From positions 9,024,501 to 9,088,500 of the forward strand of contig CANTUQ010000073.1 of the NCBI GenBank assembly GCA_947683425.1: 64,000 bases of DNA, written 5' to 3'. Origin of the DNA: Excoecaria cochinchinensis (taxonomy: Eukaryota > Streptophyta > Magnoliopsida > Malpighiales > Euphorbiaceae). This document shows, in pieces, positions 34,834-46,165 of the stretch. The notes under the pieces are model-generated. The model searched no databases and was not told where the DNA came from. It saw only the letters and a list, made by a program, of their open reading frames with translations. A program made the translations under genes and the position numbers. Every line of letters starts with the position of its first letter. Positions within the stretch are counted from its first letter, which is position 1.

Positions 34834-35158
34834 TTTGCGAACGCGATAGTGTCACGAGCGCGACAGAGACTGGTGTTCCAGCCTTCATCCTATAGCGATC
34901 TTTGTGGTGTGACACCGCTCTCTGTCGCGAGCGCGACAGCATTGCGATCACGACAGAGCGCTGGTGGCTGCGCTGCTAGCTCGCGCTATCGCGAGCACGT
35001 GACCTGTCGCGAGCCCGTGATAGCTAAGAGAGCTCTCTGTTGTGATCTCGATAGCATCGCGAGTGCGATAGAGTTGGCTACACGTTCCTTCTTGCGATCG
35101 CGAGATCTATCGTGGGTGCGACGCGCGGGGAGCTTAGCTCCTGTCGCGAGTGCGACAG
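34834..35158. repeat. CGCGAG dyad array, E 5' LTR
   Basis: About eleven more or less decayed modules of TGTCGCGAGCGCGACA, mostly in pairs (34834-34866, 34922-34958, 34986-35024, 35036-35071, 35092-35132) and one single (35141-35157). It matches the array at 42172-42406 plus 51186-51255 in the 3' LTR with differences in module number. Confidence 0.85.
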
Positions 35159-35822
35159 CTCTGCTGCCCATCTGGGTTTCTCTTCTCGCATGCTTGTGTG
35201 CGAATCTTTGAATGATGATGTTTTTGGACTACATGCAAGATTAATGCTATGAATTATATGAATGGGTAATTATGAGTGATATATGGATGAGACTTTGGAT
35301 ATTATGAATTGGATTTAATGGTTTATGCATAACCTGCGAGAGTCAAAATAGTGGATAGTTAGGCATGCCTAATAGAGTCTTTTAGCTGCAGCCTCAGTTC
35401 AGTTTGGACCCCGATCAGGTCCCCGTTTGGTTCCTCGCGAACCCTTTAATGTGTTTGGATCTTGTTTAAGGTTCCTTAATAAAACATTTTGCAAATGATA
35501 AAGTAAGATGGTTTTCGATTCGTACCCGTAAGGTACTGTCCGTAATCAGTTCGTACCGTAAAGTACTGTTCGTTCACTCGTTATCCACTACCTTGAGTCA
35601 GCAGGTGCTTAATTGCTTTGAATTATTTTGTTAATTATGAGAATGTATTATCCGAATATGTATATTAATGAGATAATATGAAGCCTGTTATGTATATCAA
35701 ATGTATGACTATTTGTGTTCGCGTATTCATATTTATATCTAATATGTATTTCTGATTATGCCTCTTAAAGGTGTTTTGTTTGACGACCATTATGAATGGC
35801 CGTCCTTTTCATGTGTGTTTTT

Positions 35823-35870
35823 CCCCACTAAGCGTTTATCGCTTAACACGGTGTGTTTACCCGTGCAGGT
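35823..35870 (+). other. Tekay LTR double hairpin (E 5' LTR)
   Basis: CCCCACTAAGCGTTTATCGC TTAACACGG...CCGTGCAGGT, the same two stems as in D with a slightly longer first loop. Confidence 0.8.
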
Positions 35871-36272
35871 GCGGAAGGAGGTTTGCTTTAGGAGAGTCGC
35901 TGCAGCCAAGCCAACACAGCTGGGTTTTTAGTGTAGGGTTTAATTTCGTAGCTTGATGATTCTTTTTGTATAGAGCTCTCTTATGTTAGTTTTGTAATAG
36001 CTTCAACATATGTATATTTTTGGATATGTAATTATCTTTTGTACCTTTGGGTTGATCAAACAGTAATGTAATGTTTTCCGTTATATTAATGCATGATCAG
36101 CTTCTTTCATGAATAGTTTTGTAAAATTTTAATTACCCTGTATTTCGGTAGGTATGTTCGTGTACGAATGTATGTTTATCCTGTATCTGTGTGGTGACAC
36201 CTTTACCCATACGGCATCTCACTCCTTTCCGGATGGGATCGCCTATGTATAGGTAGGGGGTGTTACAAGTTG

Positions 36273-36284
36273 TGGTATCAGAGT
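36273..36284 (+). promoter_or_regulatory. Primer binding site of E
   Basis: TGGTATCAGAGT, one mismatch to the initiator-Met type site, five bases after the LTR. Confidence 0.88.
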
Positions 36285-36385
36285 CGGGTTTAGGCGTTTC
36301 TGGGTGTTTTTAAAGTGATGTTGTGTATAGAATGTGTATACGTCTAGGGCTGTGTTGGCTGATGCGGTTCTCTTTGTTTGCTTAG

Positions 36386-37564
36386 ATGGCTTCTAATTCT
36401 GCTCGTGGATCGCTTGAGGAGTCCGCTGAAAGTTTGAACCCTCAAGCTAGGGATCCTTCTGTTACAGTGTCAGCTCAACCTGCTAGGGTCCAGCCCCAGG
36501 CCGCTGCCATGCCTTTTGAAGCCATGTTCAGGCTGTCACAAGACATGGCGAGGTTCTTGGAGAGAGTGGTTGCCCCCAGGCCTCCCATGGAGAACTTAAG
36601 AAAAGCCGGGGCCAAAGACTTTTATGGAACAGGGTTGGACGAATCAGAGTTAGCAGAGAGGTGGCTAGATAATGTGAAGAGGGCTTTGAGGGAAGTGAGG
36701 TGTCCTCCGGATCTGCAAGCAGAATGTGCTGCGGCCTTGCTTCAAGGATCGGCGTACGAATGGTGGGAGCTGGTGTGCAGACAACCTCAGGTGCCCGATC
36801 CTGTTACATGGGAGTTATTTGTTGAGGAATTCACGAAGAAGTACGTAACTCAGACTTACAAGGATGCGTGATGGTCATAGTTTCTAAGTTTGAAGCAAAG
36901 GGCTATGTCGGTTTCGGATTATGAAAAAGAGTTTAATCGGTTGTCCCGATATGCTCCGCGGGGGGTCATGACCGATGACTTCCGATGCAAGCATTTTGAG
37001 GCTGTTGAATGAGTCCTTAAGGGTAGCTTTGATCTCCTTTATGAGCACACCAGGGGTGAGCTACTATCAGATTGCAGATGCTGCCATGAGGGCTGAAAGG
37101 TCAGAGTCAGTGCTAAGAGAGAGAGCTCAGAGAAGGAATCCATCTCGGGGTGGTTCTTCTTCTTCGTCTTCGGGTAAGAGAGCAAGAGATCCGCAAGATT
37201 AGTCATTATCCGGTTCAGCCACGAGGGGTAGGAGGCAGGGTTCGGCAGCTGTGTCTGGTTCTGGCTGGGTGATAGATTTGAGGCTATACCTATTTATTTG
37301 CACTGTAGTAAGGCTCACCGGGGTGAGTGTAGGTGGCTCACTGGTGGGTGTTTTAGATGTGGAAGCACCGAGCACCGTCTGGCTAGTTTTCCACAGTTGA
37401 GTGAGGATTCAGGTCCATAGAGAGAGGCTAGCAGAGTTGGATCAAATGCTACGCAGGCTGCCCGTGGTAGGGGCCAAGGTAGAGGTTGAGGCGATCGACC
37501 TAGAGATGGAGCTATTTCGGAGACAGTTGAGCATCCCCCACCAGTCGCAGCCAGAGCTTATGCT
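36386..37564 (+). pseudogene. gag: gag of element E
   Basis: Starts at ATG 36386 (MASNSARGSLEESAESLNPQ). Conserved blocks are LERVVAPRPPMENLRKAGAK, DFYGTGLDESELAERW, LLQGSAYEWWEL and LFVEEFTKKYVTQTYKDA. TGA at 36869-36871 and TAG at 36878-36880 follow, both where relatives F and D have Arg and Gln/other sense codons. A frameshift near 37005 separates CKHFEA from LNESLRVALISFMS. The zinc knuckle survives at about 37295-37390 as HCSKAH...C and CFRCGSTEHRLASF, with the last Cys replaced. It is related to, but clearly distinct from, the gags of D and F. Confidence 0.88.
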
Positions 37565-40500
37565 GTGAGAACTAGAGAGGAGCAGGATGCCCCTGATGTG
37601 ATTGCTGGTAAGTTCCTACTCCATGACACTGAATTGTATGCTCTAATAGACCCTGGTTCCACACACTCATATTTGTGCACAGATAAGATTATTGATAAGT
37701 TGCATGTGGTAGATCAGTTAGACTATGAGATAGGTGTGACCAATCCATTAGGGCATAGTGTCAATGTGAGTAGAGTTTATAGGAGTTGTCCTCTGTTGGT
37801 TGAGGGAGTTGAGTTTCCTGCGAACTTGATAGAGTTGCCTTTTAAAGAGTTTGATCTGATTTTGGGTATGGACTGGTTGGGTAAGCATCGGGCTGTGGTT
37901 GATTGCCATAGGAAGACCTTTGTGCTTCGGGATAGAAACAGATTTCCAGTGTTTGTAAGAGGTTTGGGTGCTAGTTCTGTGAATAATATGATCTCAGCGA
38001 TGCAAGCCAAAAGGTTGAAAGGTTGTGAGGCTTTCTTAGCTGTTGTTTTGGATTCCAAGAGGGATCAAGTAAGGATTGAGGATATCCCTGTGGTACGGGA
38101 GTTTAGTGATGTTTTCCCGAGTGATTTGCCTGGGTTGCCTACGGAGAGAGAAGTTGAGTTATCCATAGAGATTATGCCGGGTACCACACCTGTATCGAAA
38201 GCACCTTATCGGATGGCTCCTGTAGAGTTGAGGGAACTCAAAACTCAACTATAAGAGCTATTGGATAAGGGGTTTATTTGACCCAGCATATCTCCATAGG
38301 GAGCTCCGGTTTTGTTTGTTAAGAAAAAAGATGGATCCTTGAGGATGTGCATCGACTACAGGCAGATTAATAAGGTTACAGTGAAGAATAAGTATCCGCT
38401 GCCTAGAGTCGAGGATTTGTTTGATCAGCTTCGGGGTGCAGGTGTGTTTTCCAAGATAGATCTTCGGTCGGGGTACTATCAGCTACGTGTTAAGGATGAG
38501 GATGTGGTTAAGACTGCATTCCGGACTCGGTATGGCCACTATGAGTTCCTTGTCATGCTGTTTGGTTTGACCAATGCTCCAGCGGCATTCATGGATTTGA
38601 TGAACAGAGTGTTCAGGCCATACTTAGACCGGTTTGTGGTGGTGTTTATAGATGATATCTTGGTGTATTCCAAGGACGAGAATGAGCACGAGGAGCATTT
38701 TCGGTTAGTTTTGCAAGTTTTGAGAGATCATCGGCTGTTTGCTAAGCTTAGCAAGTGTGATTTTTGGCTTCGGGAAGTGTCATTTTTAGGCCATATAGTT
38801 TCAGCTAAGGGTATCCAAGTGGATCCAGCTAAGATTGAGGTGATAGTTGATTGGAAAGCGCCTAGGAACGTGCAGGAGGTGAGGAGTTTCCTCTGTTTGG
38901 CAAGTTATTACCGCCGGTTTGTTAAGGGTTTTTCAGTAATTGCCGCTCCGATGACGAGATTATTGAGAAAAGGAGTTAGATTTGAATGGTCGGATAAGTG
39001 CCAAGCCTGTTTTGATCAATTAAAGAAGTTGCTAGTCAAAGCTCCTATACTGACTCAACCCGTCTCGGGTAAGGAGTTTGTTATGTATAGTGATGCTTCA
39101 GGTGTTGGCCTTGGATGTGTTCTGATGCAGGAGGGTAAAGTAGTGGCATATGCTTCTCGATAGTTAAAACCGCACAAAAGGAATTATCCGACACATGATT
39201 TAGAGTTGGCAGCTGTGATCTTTGCTTTGAAGATTTGGCGCCATTATCTGTATATGGAGAGATGTAGGATATTTACGGATCACAAGAGTTTAAAATATCT
39301 CCTCACGCAGAAGGAGTTGAATATGAGACAGCGTCGTTGGCTCGAGTTGTTTAAGGATTACGACTGCATTGTGGATTACCATCCGAGTAAGGCCAATGTA
39401 GTCGCGGATGCTTTGAGTCGGAAGTCGGTTTCTGCTTTATTTCTGAGGAGGTTTAGATGGAGATTTGGTTCAGATGGGGCTTTGTTGGATCAGTTGAGAG
39501 TGAAGCCTAACTTGAGACAGAGAATAGTTGATGCTCAGAGGGATGATGAAAGGCTGCAGCAGATTGTACAAGAAGTTAGTTTGGGCAAGCAGTCAGAGTT
39601 CTCAGTTCAAGATGGGGTTCTTCTGTATAGAAACCGTTTGTGTGTTCCGAGGAATGAGGAGTTAAGAAAACAGCTGTTGAGTGAGGCGCATAGTACGATT
39701 TTTACTATGCATCCTGGTAGTGAGAAGATGTACAGGGACATGAAACAGTTCTATTGGTGGTCCGGTATGAAAAGAGACATAGTGGATTTTGTGTCCAAGT
39801 GCCTGACAAGTCAATAGGTAAAGGCTGAGCACCAAGTTCCTTCGGGATTGCTCACACCTTTATCCGTCCCCGAATGGAAATGGAATGACATCGCCATGGA
39901 TTTTGTTTCCGAGTTGCCTTTGACTCAGAAGAAACATGACTCAGTTTGGGTGATAGTGGATCGGCTTATGAAGTCAGCTCACTTCTTATCAGTGAGAGTG
40001 GATTATCCGATGGACATATTAGCCAGTATCTATATGGATGAGATAGTTCGGTTGCATGGAGTGCCGGTATCCATAGTATCAGATCGGGATCCAAGGTTTA
40101 CATCTAAGTTTTGGAAGGTTTTGCAAAGGGCTTTGGGTACCAAGTTGAACTTCAGTACAGCATTCCATCCTCAGACAGATGGGCAGTCCGAGCGGGTTAT
40201 ACAGATTCTGGAAGATATGTTGAGGGCTTGTGCCTTGGATTTTCCGGGTAGTTGGGACAGATATGTGTCGCTTATGGAGTTTGCCTATAATAACAGTTAT
40301 CAGTCGAGCATCGGTATGGCACTGTATGAAGCTTTATATGGTCGGCTGTGTAGGACTCCGATTTGTTGGACCGAGCTATCCGAGCGATCAGTGATTGAGC
40401 CAGAATTGGTAAGGGATACAGAGGAAAAAATCAGAGTTGTGCAGCGAAACTTGAAGGTAGCCAAGGATCGACAAAAGTCATATGCCAACCTAAAGAGGAA

Positions 40501-41011
40501 AGATGTACAGTTTGAGGTCGGGGACAAGGTTTTCCTTAAAGTGTTACCTTGGAGGAAGGTGCTTCGGTTCGAAAAGAAGGGGAAGCTTAATCGTCGCTTC
40601 ATTGGACCGTATGCGGTTTTGGCTAGAGTTGGTCTGGTGGCTTATAGATTGGCTTTGCCAATGGAGTTATTGAAGTTGCATGATGTGTTTCATGTTTCGA
40701 TGCTTCGTCGGTACCAGTCGGACCCGTCGCATGTTTTGTCAGTACAAGAGGTGCAAGTTCAGCCTGATTTTTCATATGATGAAGAACCAAGAGCTATTCT
40801 AGCCCGGGAAGTGAGACAGCTGAGAAGCAAGCAGATTCCGCTAGTTAAAGTGTTATGGAGTCACCATAGGGTTGAGGAAGCAACTTCGGAGCCAGAAGAG
40901 TCGATGAGAGTTCAGTACCCGCATTTGTTCAGATTAGGTGAGAATTTCGAGGTCGAAATTCTTATTAGTAGGGGAGAGTTGTCACACCCCGTTTGCCCCC
41001 TAGTAGTATAA
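37565..41011 (+). pseudogene. pol: pol of element E: PR-RT-RNase H-integrase-chromodomain
   Basis: The protease has ALIDPGSTHSYL and later ILGMDWL. Stops at 38252, 38279 and 38297 lie between PR and RT. RT carries MCIDYRQINKV, KIDLRSGYYQLRV, FGLTNAPAAFM and the catalytic VVFIDDILVYS, then SYYRRFVKGFS. RNase H has YSDASGVGLG, a TAG at 39161-39163, then THDLELAAVIFALK, FTDHKSLKYLL and ADALSRKS. Integrase has the zinc-binding HSTIFTMHPG...C..C (the last Cys is Ser in CLTSQ) and a TAG at 39815-39817. Its catalytic core has MDFVSELP, VSDRDPRFTS and QSERVIQILEDM. The C-terminus (ILAREVRQLRSKQIPLVKVL, HRVEEATSEPEESM) matches a chromodomain. There is almost no frameshift in pol; the damage is mainly nonsense. 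Confidence 0.92.
40965..40979 (+). promoter_or_regulatory. Polypurine tract of E
   Basis: TTAGTAGGGGAGAGT immediately before the 3' LTR start TGTCACACCCC. The AGGGGAGAG core is a typical plus-strand priming site. Confidence 0.8.
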
Positions 41012-42406
41012 GCCATGTTTGTGCATGTGCATTGTATGAATTTTGAAATGTATTAAAGGCATTTTGGGTAGAAATGTATGTTTTAAGAGTTTTGTTAGCA
41101 TGTGGGTGCAGGTATGGTGTTAGAGTGTGTTTTTAGGACTGTGCTTGTGTGTGTGTGTGTGTGCTCACACACTTGTAGGGTGTGAGTGAATTGGGTGTGA
41201 TTGCATGTGCATAAGTGTAGTATAATAGAGTATGTTTAAGTTGGGATGTTTTTGTGTGTGATGCATTGTATGGTTTTTACGTGTGAGCATATCATATAGG
41301 GTGTGATGGTGAGAGGGATCATTGAGTGTGTGTGACATATGCATGTAGTGTGTGAGTGATTGGTTTCCACCACTAGGAAATGGACATGTGGCCTAGGTTG
41401 GAAAAGGGGAAATTAAAAGAGGAAAGAGAAAAGAGAACAGGAAATTCTGCCTCTCCATCTCGTTCCCTCTTCTCTTTACCTCCTTTTTTCCTCTTCTCTT
41501 TCCACTTTGGTGTCCTAGCTTGGATTCAAGCTTGTGTGGTGGGAATTGATTTCTCCTTGGGTTTGATTGGTAAGTTCATGCATTTATTTTGTTATTGTTT
41601 AAGTTTTCCATCTTTATCTTCTTCACCTTCTTCCTTGTATTTTCTGGGTTTGGATCTAAGTTAGGGTTTTGTGTGTGTGTTTTGATGGTTTGATGCTTAG
41701 TTGAGCCTCCTCGTGAGCCAAAGGGCAAAGAGAAGGTTGGATCTAGTGGATCTAAGCATTAGGAGCAAAGGATTTCAAGGTTTGGGAATTTTCTGCTCTT
41801 AAATGTGAAAATGTCCATATGTGTTCTTGATTATGGTGATCTTGATGTGTTTTGTGGTTCAAATGTTATGGGTTTTGTTTTAGATGTGCTAAGGAAGTTC
41901 AATTGTGGTTTAATGAATTTAATTGTGATCTTGAATGTGATGATGATGAATAGTGCTAATATTCAAATTAGGTAAATTGATGTTGTTATTGGTATGATTT
42001 ATTTGGAATTCTTGGTATATATGTTATGGTATATGTTATATTGTGTTTATTGTGGCTGCTGGATGGCTGGAATTGAGGTAAGAGACCAAGTGGACTGATT
42101 TATGTGTTTGTGTGTGATTTTGGTGAAGAAAGAAATCTGCAGAATTATGAAGATTTTGGAAAACCCGTATCTGTCGCGATCGCGACAATGTCGCGAGCGC
42201 GACAGATGCTGGTGTTCAAGCCTTCGTCCTGTAGCGATCTTTGTGGTGTGATACCGCTCTCTGTCGTGAGCGCGACAGAATGCTGGTGGCTGCGCTGCTA
42301 GCACGCGAACCCGCGATAGCGAAGAGAGCTCTCTGTCGCGATCACGACAGTGTCGCGAGCGCGACAGAGCCGGCTACATGTTCCTTCTCGCGATCGTGAG
42401 ATCTGT
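40980..42406 (+). repeat. 3' LTR of element E, first part
   Basis: Follows the 5' LTR from TGTCACACCCC until the dyad array. It is cut by element F, whose duplication TCTGT lies at 42402-42406 and 51185-51189. The LTR resumes at 51190. Confidence 0.92.
42172..42406. repeat. CGCGAG dyad array, E 3' LTR (left of F)
   Basis: It opens with a perfect palindrome TGTCGCGATCGCGACA (42172-42187) and, one base later, TGTCGCGAGCGCGACA (42189-42204). A single module at 42262-42278 stands where the 5' LTR has a pair, followed by a pair at 42333-42367. The array continues after F at 51186-51255, ending in a pair where the 5' LTR has a single. Confidence 0.88.
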
Positions 42407-43443
42407 TGTAACACCCCAAAACCACCCCCATAGTTTGAGCCTGTCAGTGTCTGTATGTGTGTGCTTTATATGTTGCATGTATGTGTTAATTTGGATTATT
42501 TATTTAATTTATGTGTGTGTGTATATGTATTAATTTGAGAAGAGGATTTAAGTTGGTATATGATTTAATGTATGGGAGTAAGATGTGAGCAAGGGATAAA
42601 TTAGTGTGTATAGAAGTGTATGGGAGTAGGGTGTGTTATGGGGCAAGTGTCTTATGGGGAGAATGACATGTGGCATAAATGATAAGTTAGCATTTAATGG
42701 GTTTGGTGAGAGAGAGAGAGGACAGCCATTCCTTCTTGTTTCCCGTTCTTTTTCCCTCTTTCACGCCATTCTCTCCTTTTCTTCTTTGTTCCTTCTTTTC
42801 TTGGCCCGATCTTGCTCCCTCTCCTTTCCTTGAGTAGTTTGGGTTGTTTAGCTTGTAAATTTGAAGTTCAAAAGGTGAGTATGGGTTAGCGATGTCTTAG
42901 ATTTTCTTCTTCCTCTTCTCTAGGTTTTATAATTATATATGTATATGTGTGGGTTTGTCGTTCAGAGGAGTCTCCTAGACCGTAAAAAGGGAAAGAAATC
43001 GCTAGCGGGAGCAGAGCTCACGAGTAGGAGTAGAGGAGATAAGGTTTGGGAACATTTGTTTCATATGTGTATTTGTGATTTAAGTTGGGTTTTGGCACTT
43101 TTAGCTTTGATTAGAGTTACGAATTGAATATGATTAGCTTGAAGTGAAATTAGCATGATATGTGGTGCTAGAGAATGAATATTGTTGAAGGATTTGCAAG
43201 AAATTATGTGAATAATTGCAATTGTTGTTAAATATACTGTTTTGGATTTTCGTGGAATTGGGCATGCATTTAGGCTTGATTTAATTGAAATAAATGGTGG
43301 TAAAGCTGGGTTTTTAATTATATTATGAGTTGTTGATGCTTGTGTTGTTTACTTTTGAGGTTTAGAATCAATTTTGGAAGTTTGAATGTGTTTAGTGTGA
43401 AAATTCTGCAGATTTTGGGCGTAAGAGCTGAAAAACCCGTATC

Positions 43444-43748
43444 TGTCGCGATCGCGACACTGTCGCGAGCACAACAGAGCGCGGAGGTTTCAGTCCTCGC
43501 GCCGGCACGATAGGTGTCGCGCCGAGGAGCTCGAAGGGAGCTCTCTGTCGCGAGTGCAACAATTGTCGCGAGCGCGACAGAGTGCTCGATCTCCGAGCAT
43601 GTGCAAGGCTCTCTTCTGTCGCGAGCGCGATAACCCTCACGAGCGCGACAGAGAGCATCATCTATGTCCTCTCGCGAGCACGAGGTTACTCGCGATCGGG
43701 AGACAAGGCGGGGAGGTGTATTTTGGCGATCGTCGCGAGCGCGACAGA
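43444..43748. repeat. CGCGAG dyad array, F 5' LTR
   Basis: Perfect palindrome 43444-43459 plus a second module 43461-43476 one base later. Then decayed modules near 43497-43522, a pair at 43545-43580, a pair at 43617-43650, a loose pair at 43672-43703 and a single at 43733-43748. The preceding AAAACCCGTATC is shared with element E. Confidence 0.9.
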
Positions 43749-44300
43749 CGTGACTTGCAAACTTGATTTCTTCTCCTTTTTGCTTAATGACTTGATTTCT
43801 TTTGCATGCACTCTTTTATTAAAGCCGTGAATACCTATTTAAATGAATAATATGTATGTTAATTTGACAAGATTTCGTATAACCTGCTAATGTCGAAAAG
43901 TGGATAGTTAGGCATGCCTAATAGAGTTATGTGTTGCTGCAGCTATATGTACGATTTTGGACCCTGATCAGGTCCCCCGATCGGATCCTCGCGATCTTTC
44001 TGTTTGAATCTTTCTTAAGATTCTATATGGAAATAATTTGGAATAAAAAATAAAAAGAATGATTTGATACCTTCGGGTATCTATGTGTTTATAATACGAT
44101 ATTGATACTCTCAAGTATCTATGTGTACTCGTTATCCACTCTTTATGATTAAGCGGGTGTTAGTGTGTCTGTGTACAAGAATATTGGATGATAATATAAG
44201 TATTTGCCTTAATTATGTATGATTCTATATCTATAATTGTATCATTATCATGTGCTTTCTGTTGTCGTCACTGTGAGTGGCGGTTATGCATTTGTGGTTT

Positions 44301-44346
44301 CCCCACTAAGCGATTCCGCTTAGCACGGGTGTTTATCCGTGCAGGT
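44301..44346 (+). other. Tekay LTR double hairpin (F 5' LTR)
   Basis: CCCCACTAAGCG-ATTC-CGCTTAGC and CACGGGTGTTTATCCGTG, then CAGGT. The first stem differs in loop sequence from D while stem bases are kept. Confidence 0.82.
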
Positions 44347-44744
44347 GTGGAAGGTTTTGGTACGCATGGTTTGGGCGTGTCGCATCGGGAAGGCCAACGC
44401 AACTAGAGATTGAATTTTTGTAGTATAGGCTTTCCTTTCTTTTGTAATAGATATAATGTTTTGTTAGCCCCTTTGGAACAGTGTACCTTGTGCTTTTATA
44501 TATTTGTTTTGTTGTGTCTATTGCAAAATGTAAAGACCTCTTTTATGTATATTAATAAAAGTATTCATTTTGTTCAGTAGCACTCTTCTTTCTTTCCGAG
44601 CTTGAATTATCCTTGATATGTTACTTTATATGCGATGTTTTCTTTATTTGTACCAGTGGGATGTGACACTCCTACCTATCTGGATCCTTCTCCCTCTAAT
44701 TCTCGAAGAAGTCTCCATGGTATAGGTTGGGGTGTGACATTAGG

Positions 44745-44756
44745 TGGTATCAGAGC
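44745..44756 (+). promoter_or_regulatory. Primer binding site of F (initiator Met tRNA)
   Basis: TGGTATCAGAGC, five bases after the LTR end GGGGTGTGACA. Confidence 0.92.
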
Positions 44757-44847
44757 TATTGGGTTAGATGTTACTGGGTTTCAGTGTGTTAGTAAGTCTG
44801 TTGGAGTTGTGTTGGCCTGATGCGCACTGTGTTTATGTTTTGTAGTT

Positions 44848-46165
44848 ATGGAGTCTGTTCGTGGATCGCTTGAGGGGTCAGCGAAAAGCGCGAATCCCCA
44901 AGAGCAAGATCCCTCAGTTTCTGGTCCGGCTCAACCTCCTAGGGGGCTACCTGAGGTGCCTATTGGACCATTGGAAGCGATGCTTCAGAATATGACGAGG
45001 GTACTTGAGAGGGTAACAGCACCCAGTGCCCCTATTGAGAAGTTAAGAAAGCATGGTGCAGAGGATTTCTTTGGTACTGGCATAGACGAATCTGATAAGG
45101 CAGAGATGTGGATAGAGAAGACATCCAGAGTGCTTAGGGAGATAAGATGTCCACCAGATCAAGAAGTGGAGTGTGCACTGTCTTTGTTGCAAGGCTCTGC
45201 TTATGATTGGTGGAGGCTAGTGTCTAGTCAACCGCAGGTTCCTGAACCCACTACATGGGAATTTTTCGAGAGTGAGTTCCAGAACTGGTATGTAACTAAA
45301 GCATATAAGGAGGCCAAGTGGGCACAGTTTCTAACTCTCAAGCAAAGAATGATGTCGGTGGCCGAGTATGAAAATGAGTTTAACAAGCTTAGTAAGTATG
45401 CACCGTCCAGGGTTCTCACATATGAGTTCAGATGTCAGGATTTTGAATCAGGCTTGAATGAGTCTTTAAAGGTGATGTTAATCTCTTTGATGTCGGCTCC
45501 GAATGTGAAGTATTATCTATTGGTTCAAGCAGCCTTGAGGCAGAACGTTCTGAGAATATTCTGAGAGAGAAAGCTCAAAGAAGGAAGTCTGCAAGAGGTG
45601 GCTCTTCTTCAAGCAAGAGGCCGAGGGAGTCGCAAGGAAACTTTGTTGATGAGTCTGTAGCTAGTCCGGCCCCTAGAGGGAGGAGACAGGGTTCTTCCAG
45701 GGGAGCGGGCACAGGTAGAGGAGATGGCACTCCCCGATGTACTCATTGCAACAAACAACATTGGGGTGAGTGTCGATGGTTAACCGGAGGTTGTTTCAGA
45801 TGTGGTTCTACGGACCATTTACTTGCGAATTGTCCAAGTCGGTATGGAGATTCATCAGGACAACAGGAAGCTAGTCGAGCTGGGTCCAATGTACCCCAAG
45901 GAAGCCGTAATCGGGGAAGAGGTAGAGGTCAGCGCGGTCGAGCCCGAGAGAGAGAACCCTCAGAATCAGTAGATCGCCCTGTGCCGACGGCTGGTAGGGC
46001 CTATGCTATGAAGGCCCGAGAGGAACAGAATGCTCCCGAAGTGATTGCCGGTAAGTTCTCTTTGTTTGATTCTGATGTTTATGCTTTGATTGACCCGGGC
46101 TCTACCCATTCCTATGTGTGTTCTGGTAAGTTATGGAATAAATTGGGTAGTGAAGAAAGCTGGAA
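44848..46165 (+). pseudogene. gag: gag and start of protease of element F
   Basis: Starts at ATG 44848 (MESVRGSLEGSAKSANPQEQ). It runs through LERVTAPSAPIEKLRKHGAE, DFFGTGIDESDKAEMW, LLQGSAYDWWRL, FFESEFQNWYVTKAYKEAKW and CQDFESGLNESLKVMLISLM. A single base is missing near 45540, ending this frame at 45564. The next frame continues with REKAQRRKSARGGSSSS, the zinc knuckle pair HCNKQHWGEC and CFRCGSTDHLLANC (about 45745-45835), an Arg/Gly-rich stretch, and the protease start ALIDPGSTHSYVCS at about 46083-46125. Just after this the protease is deleted into RT. Family role: capsid/nucleocapsid precursor and start of the aspartic protease. Confidence 0.9.

Larger units (their letters stand above)
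33623..36267 (+). repeat. 5' LTR of element E
   Basis: 2645 bp. It contains (TG)n followed by CTCACACAC near 33789-33815, a CGCGAG dyad array at 34834-35158 and the double hairpin at 35823-35870. Confidence 0.92.
42407..44739 (+). repeat. 5' LTR of element F
   Basis: 2333 bp with the dyad array at 43444-43748 and double hairpin at 44301-44346. It differs from the 3' LTR by scattered substitutions, a 33-bp or so indel near 42955/49370, and dyad-module indels. Confidence 0.93.

Noticed and set aside
34756..35211. A 151-residue Arg/Ser/Ala-rich open frame, and similar ones at 43554-43830 and 49888-50275
   Set aside because: They read through the CGCGAG dyad arrays; frame and sequence are not kept between the two LTRs of the same element.
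42633..42833. Repeated open frame MLWGKCLMGRMTCGIND (also at 49037)
   Set aside because: Lies within the two F LTRs and diverges after an indel; duplicated LTR sequence, not a gene.
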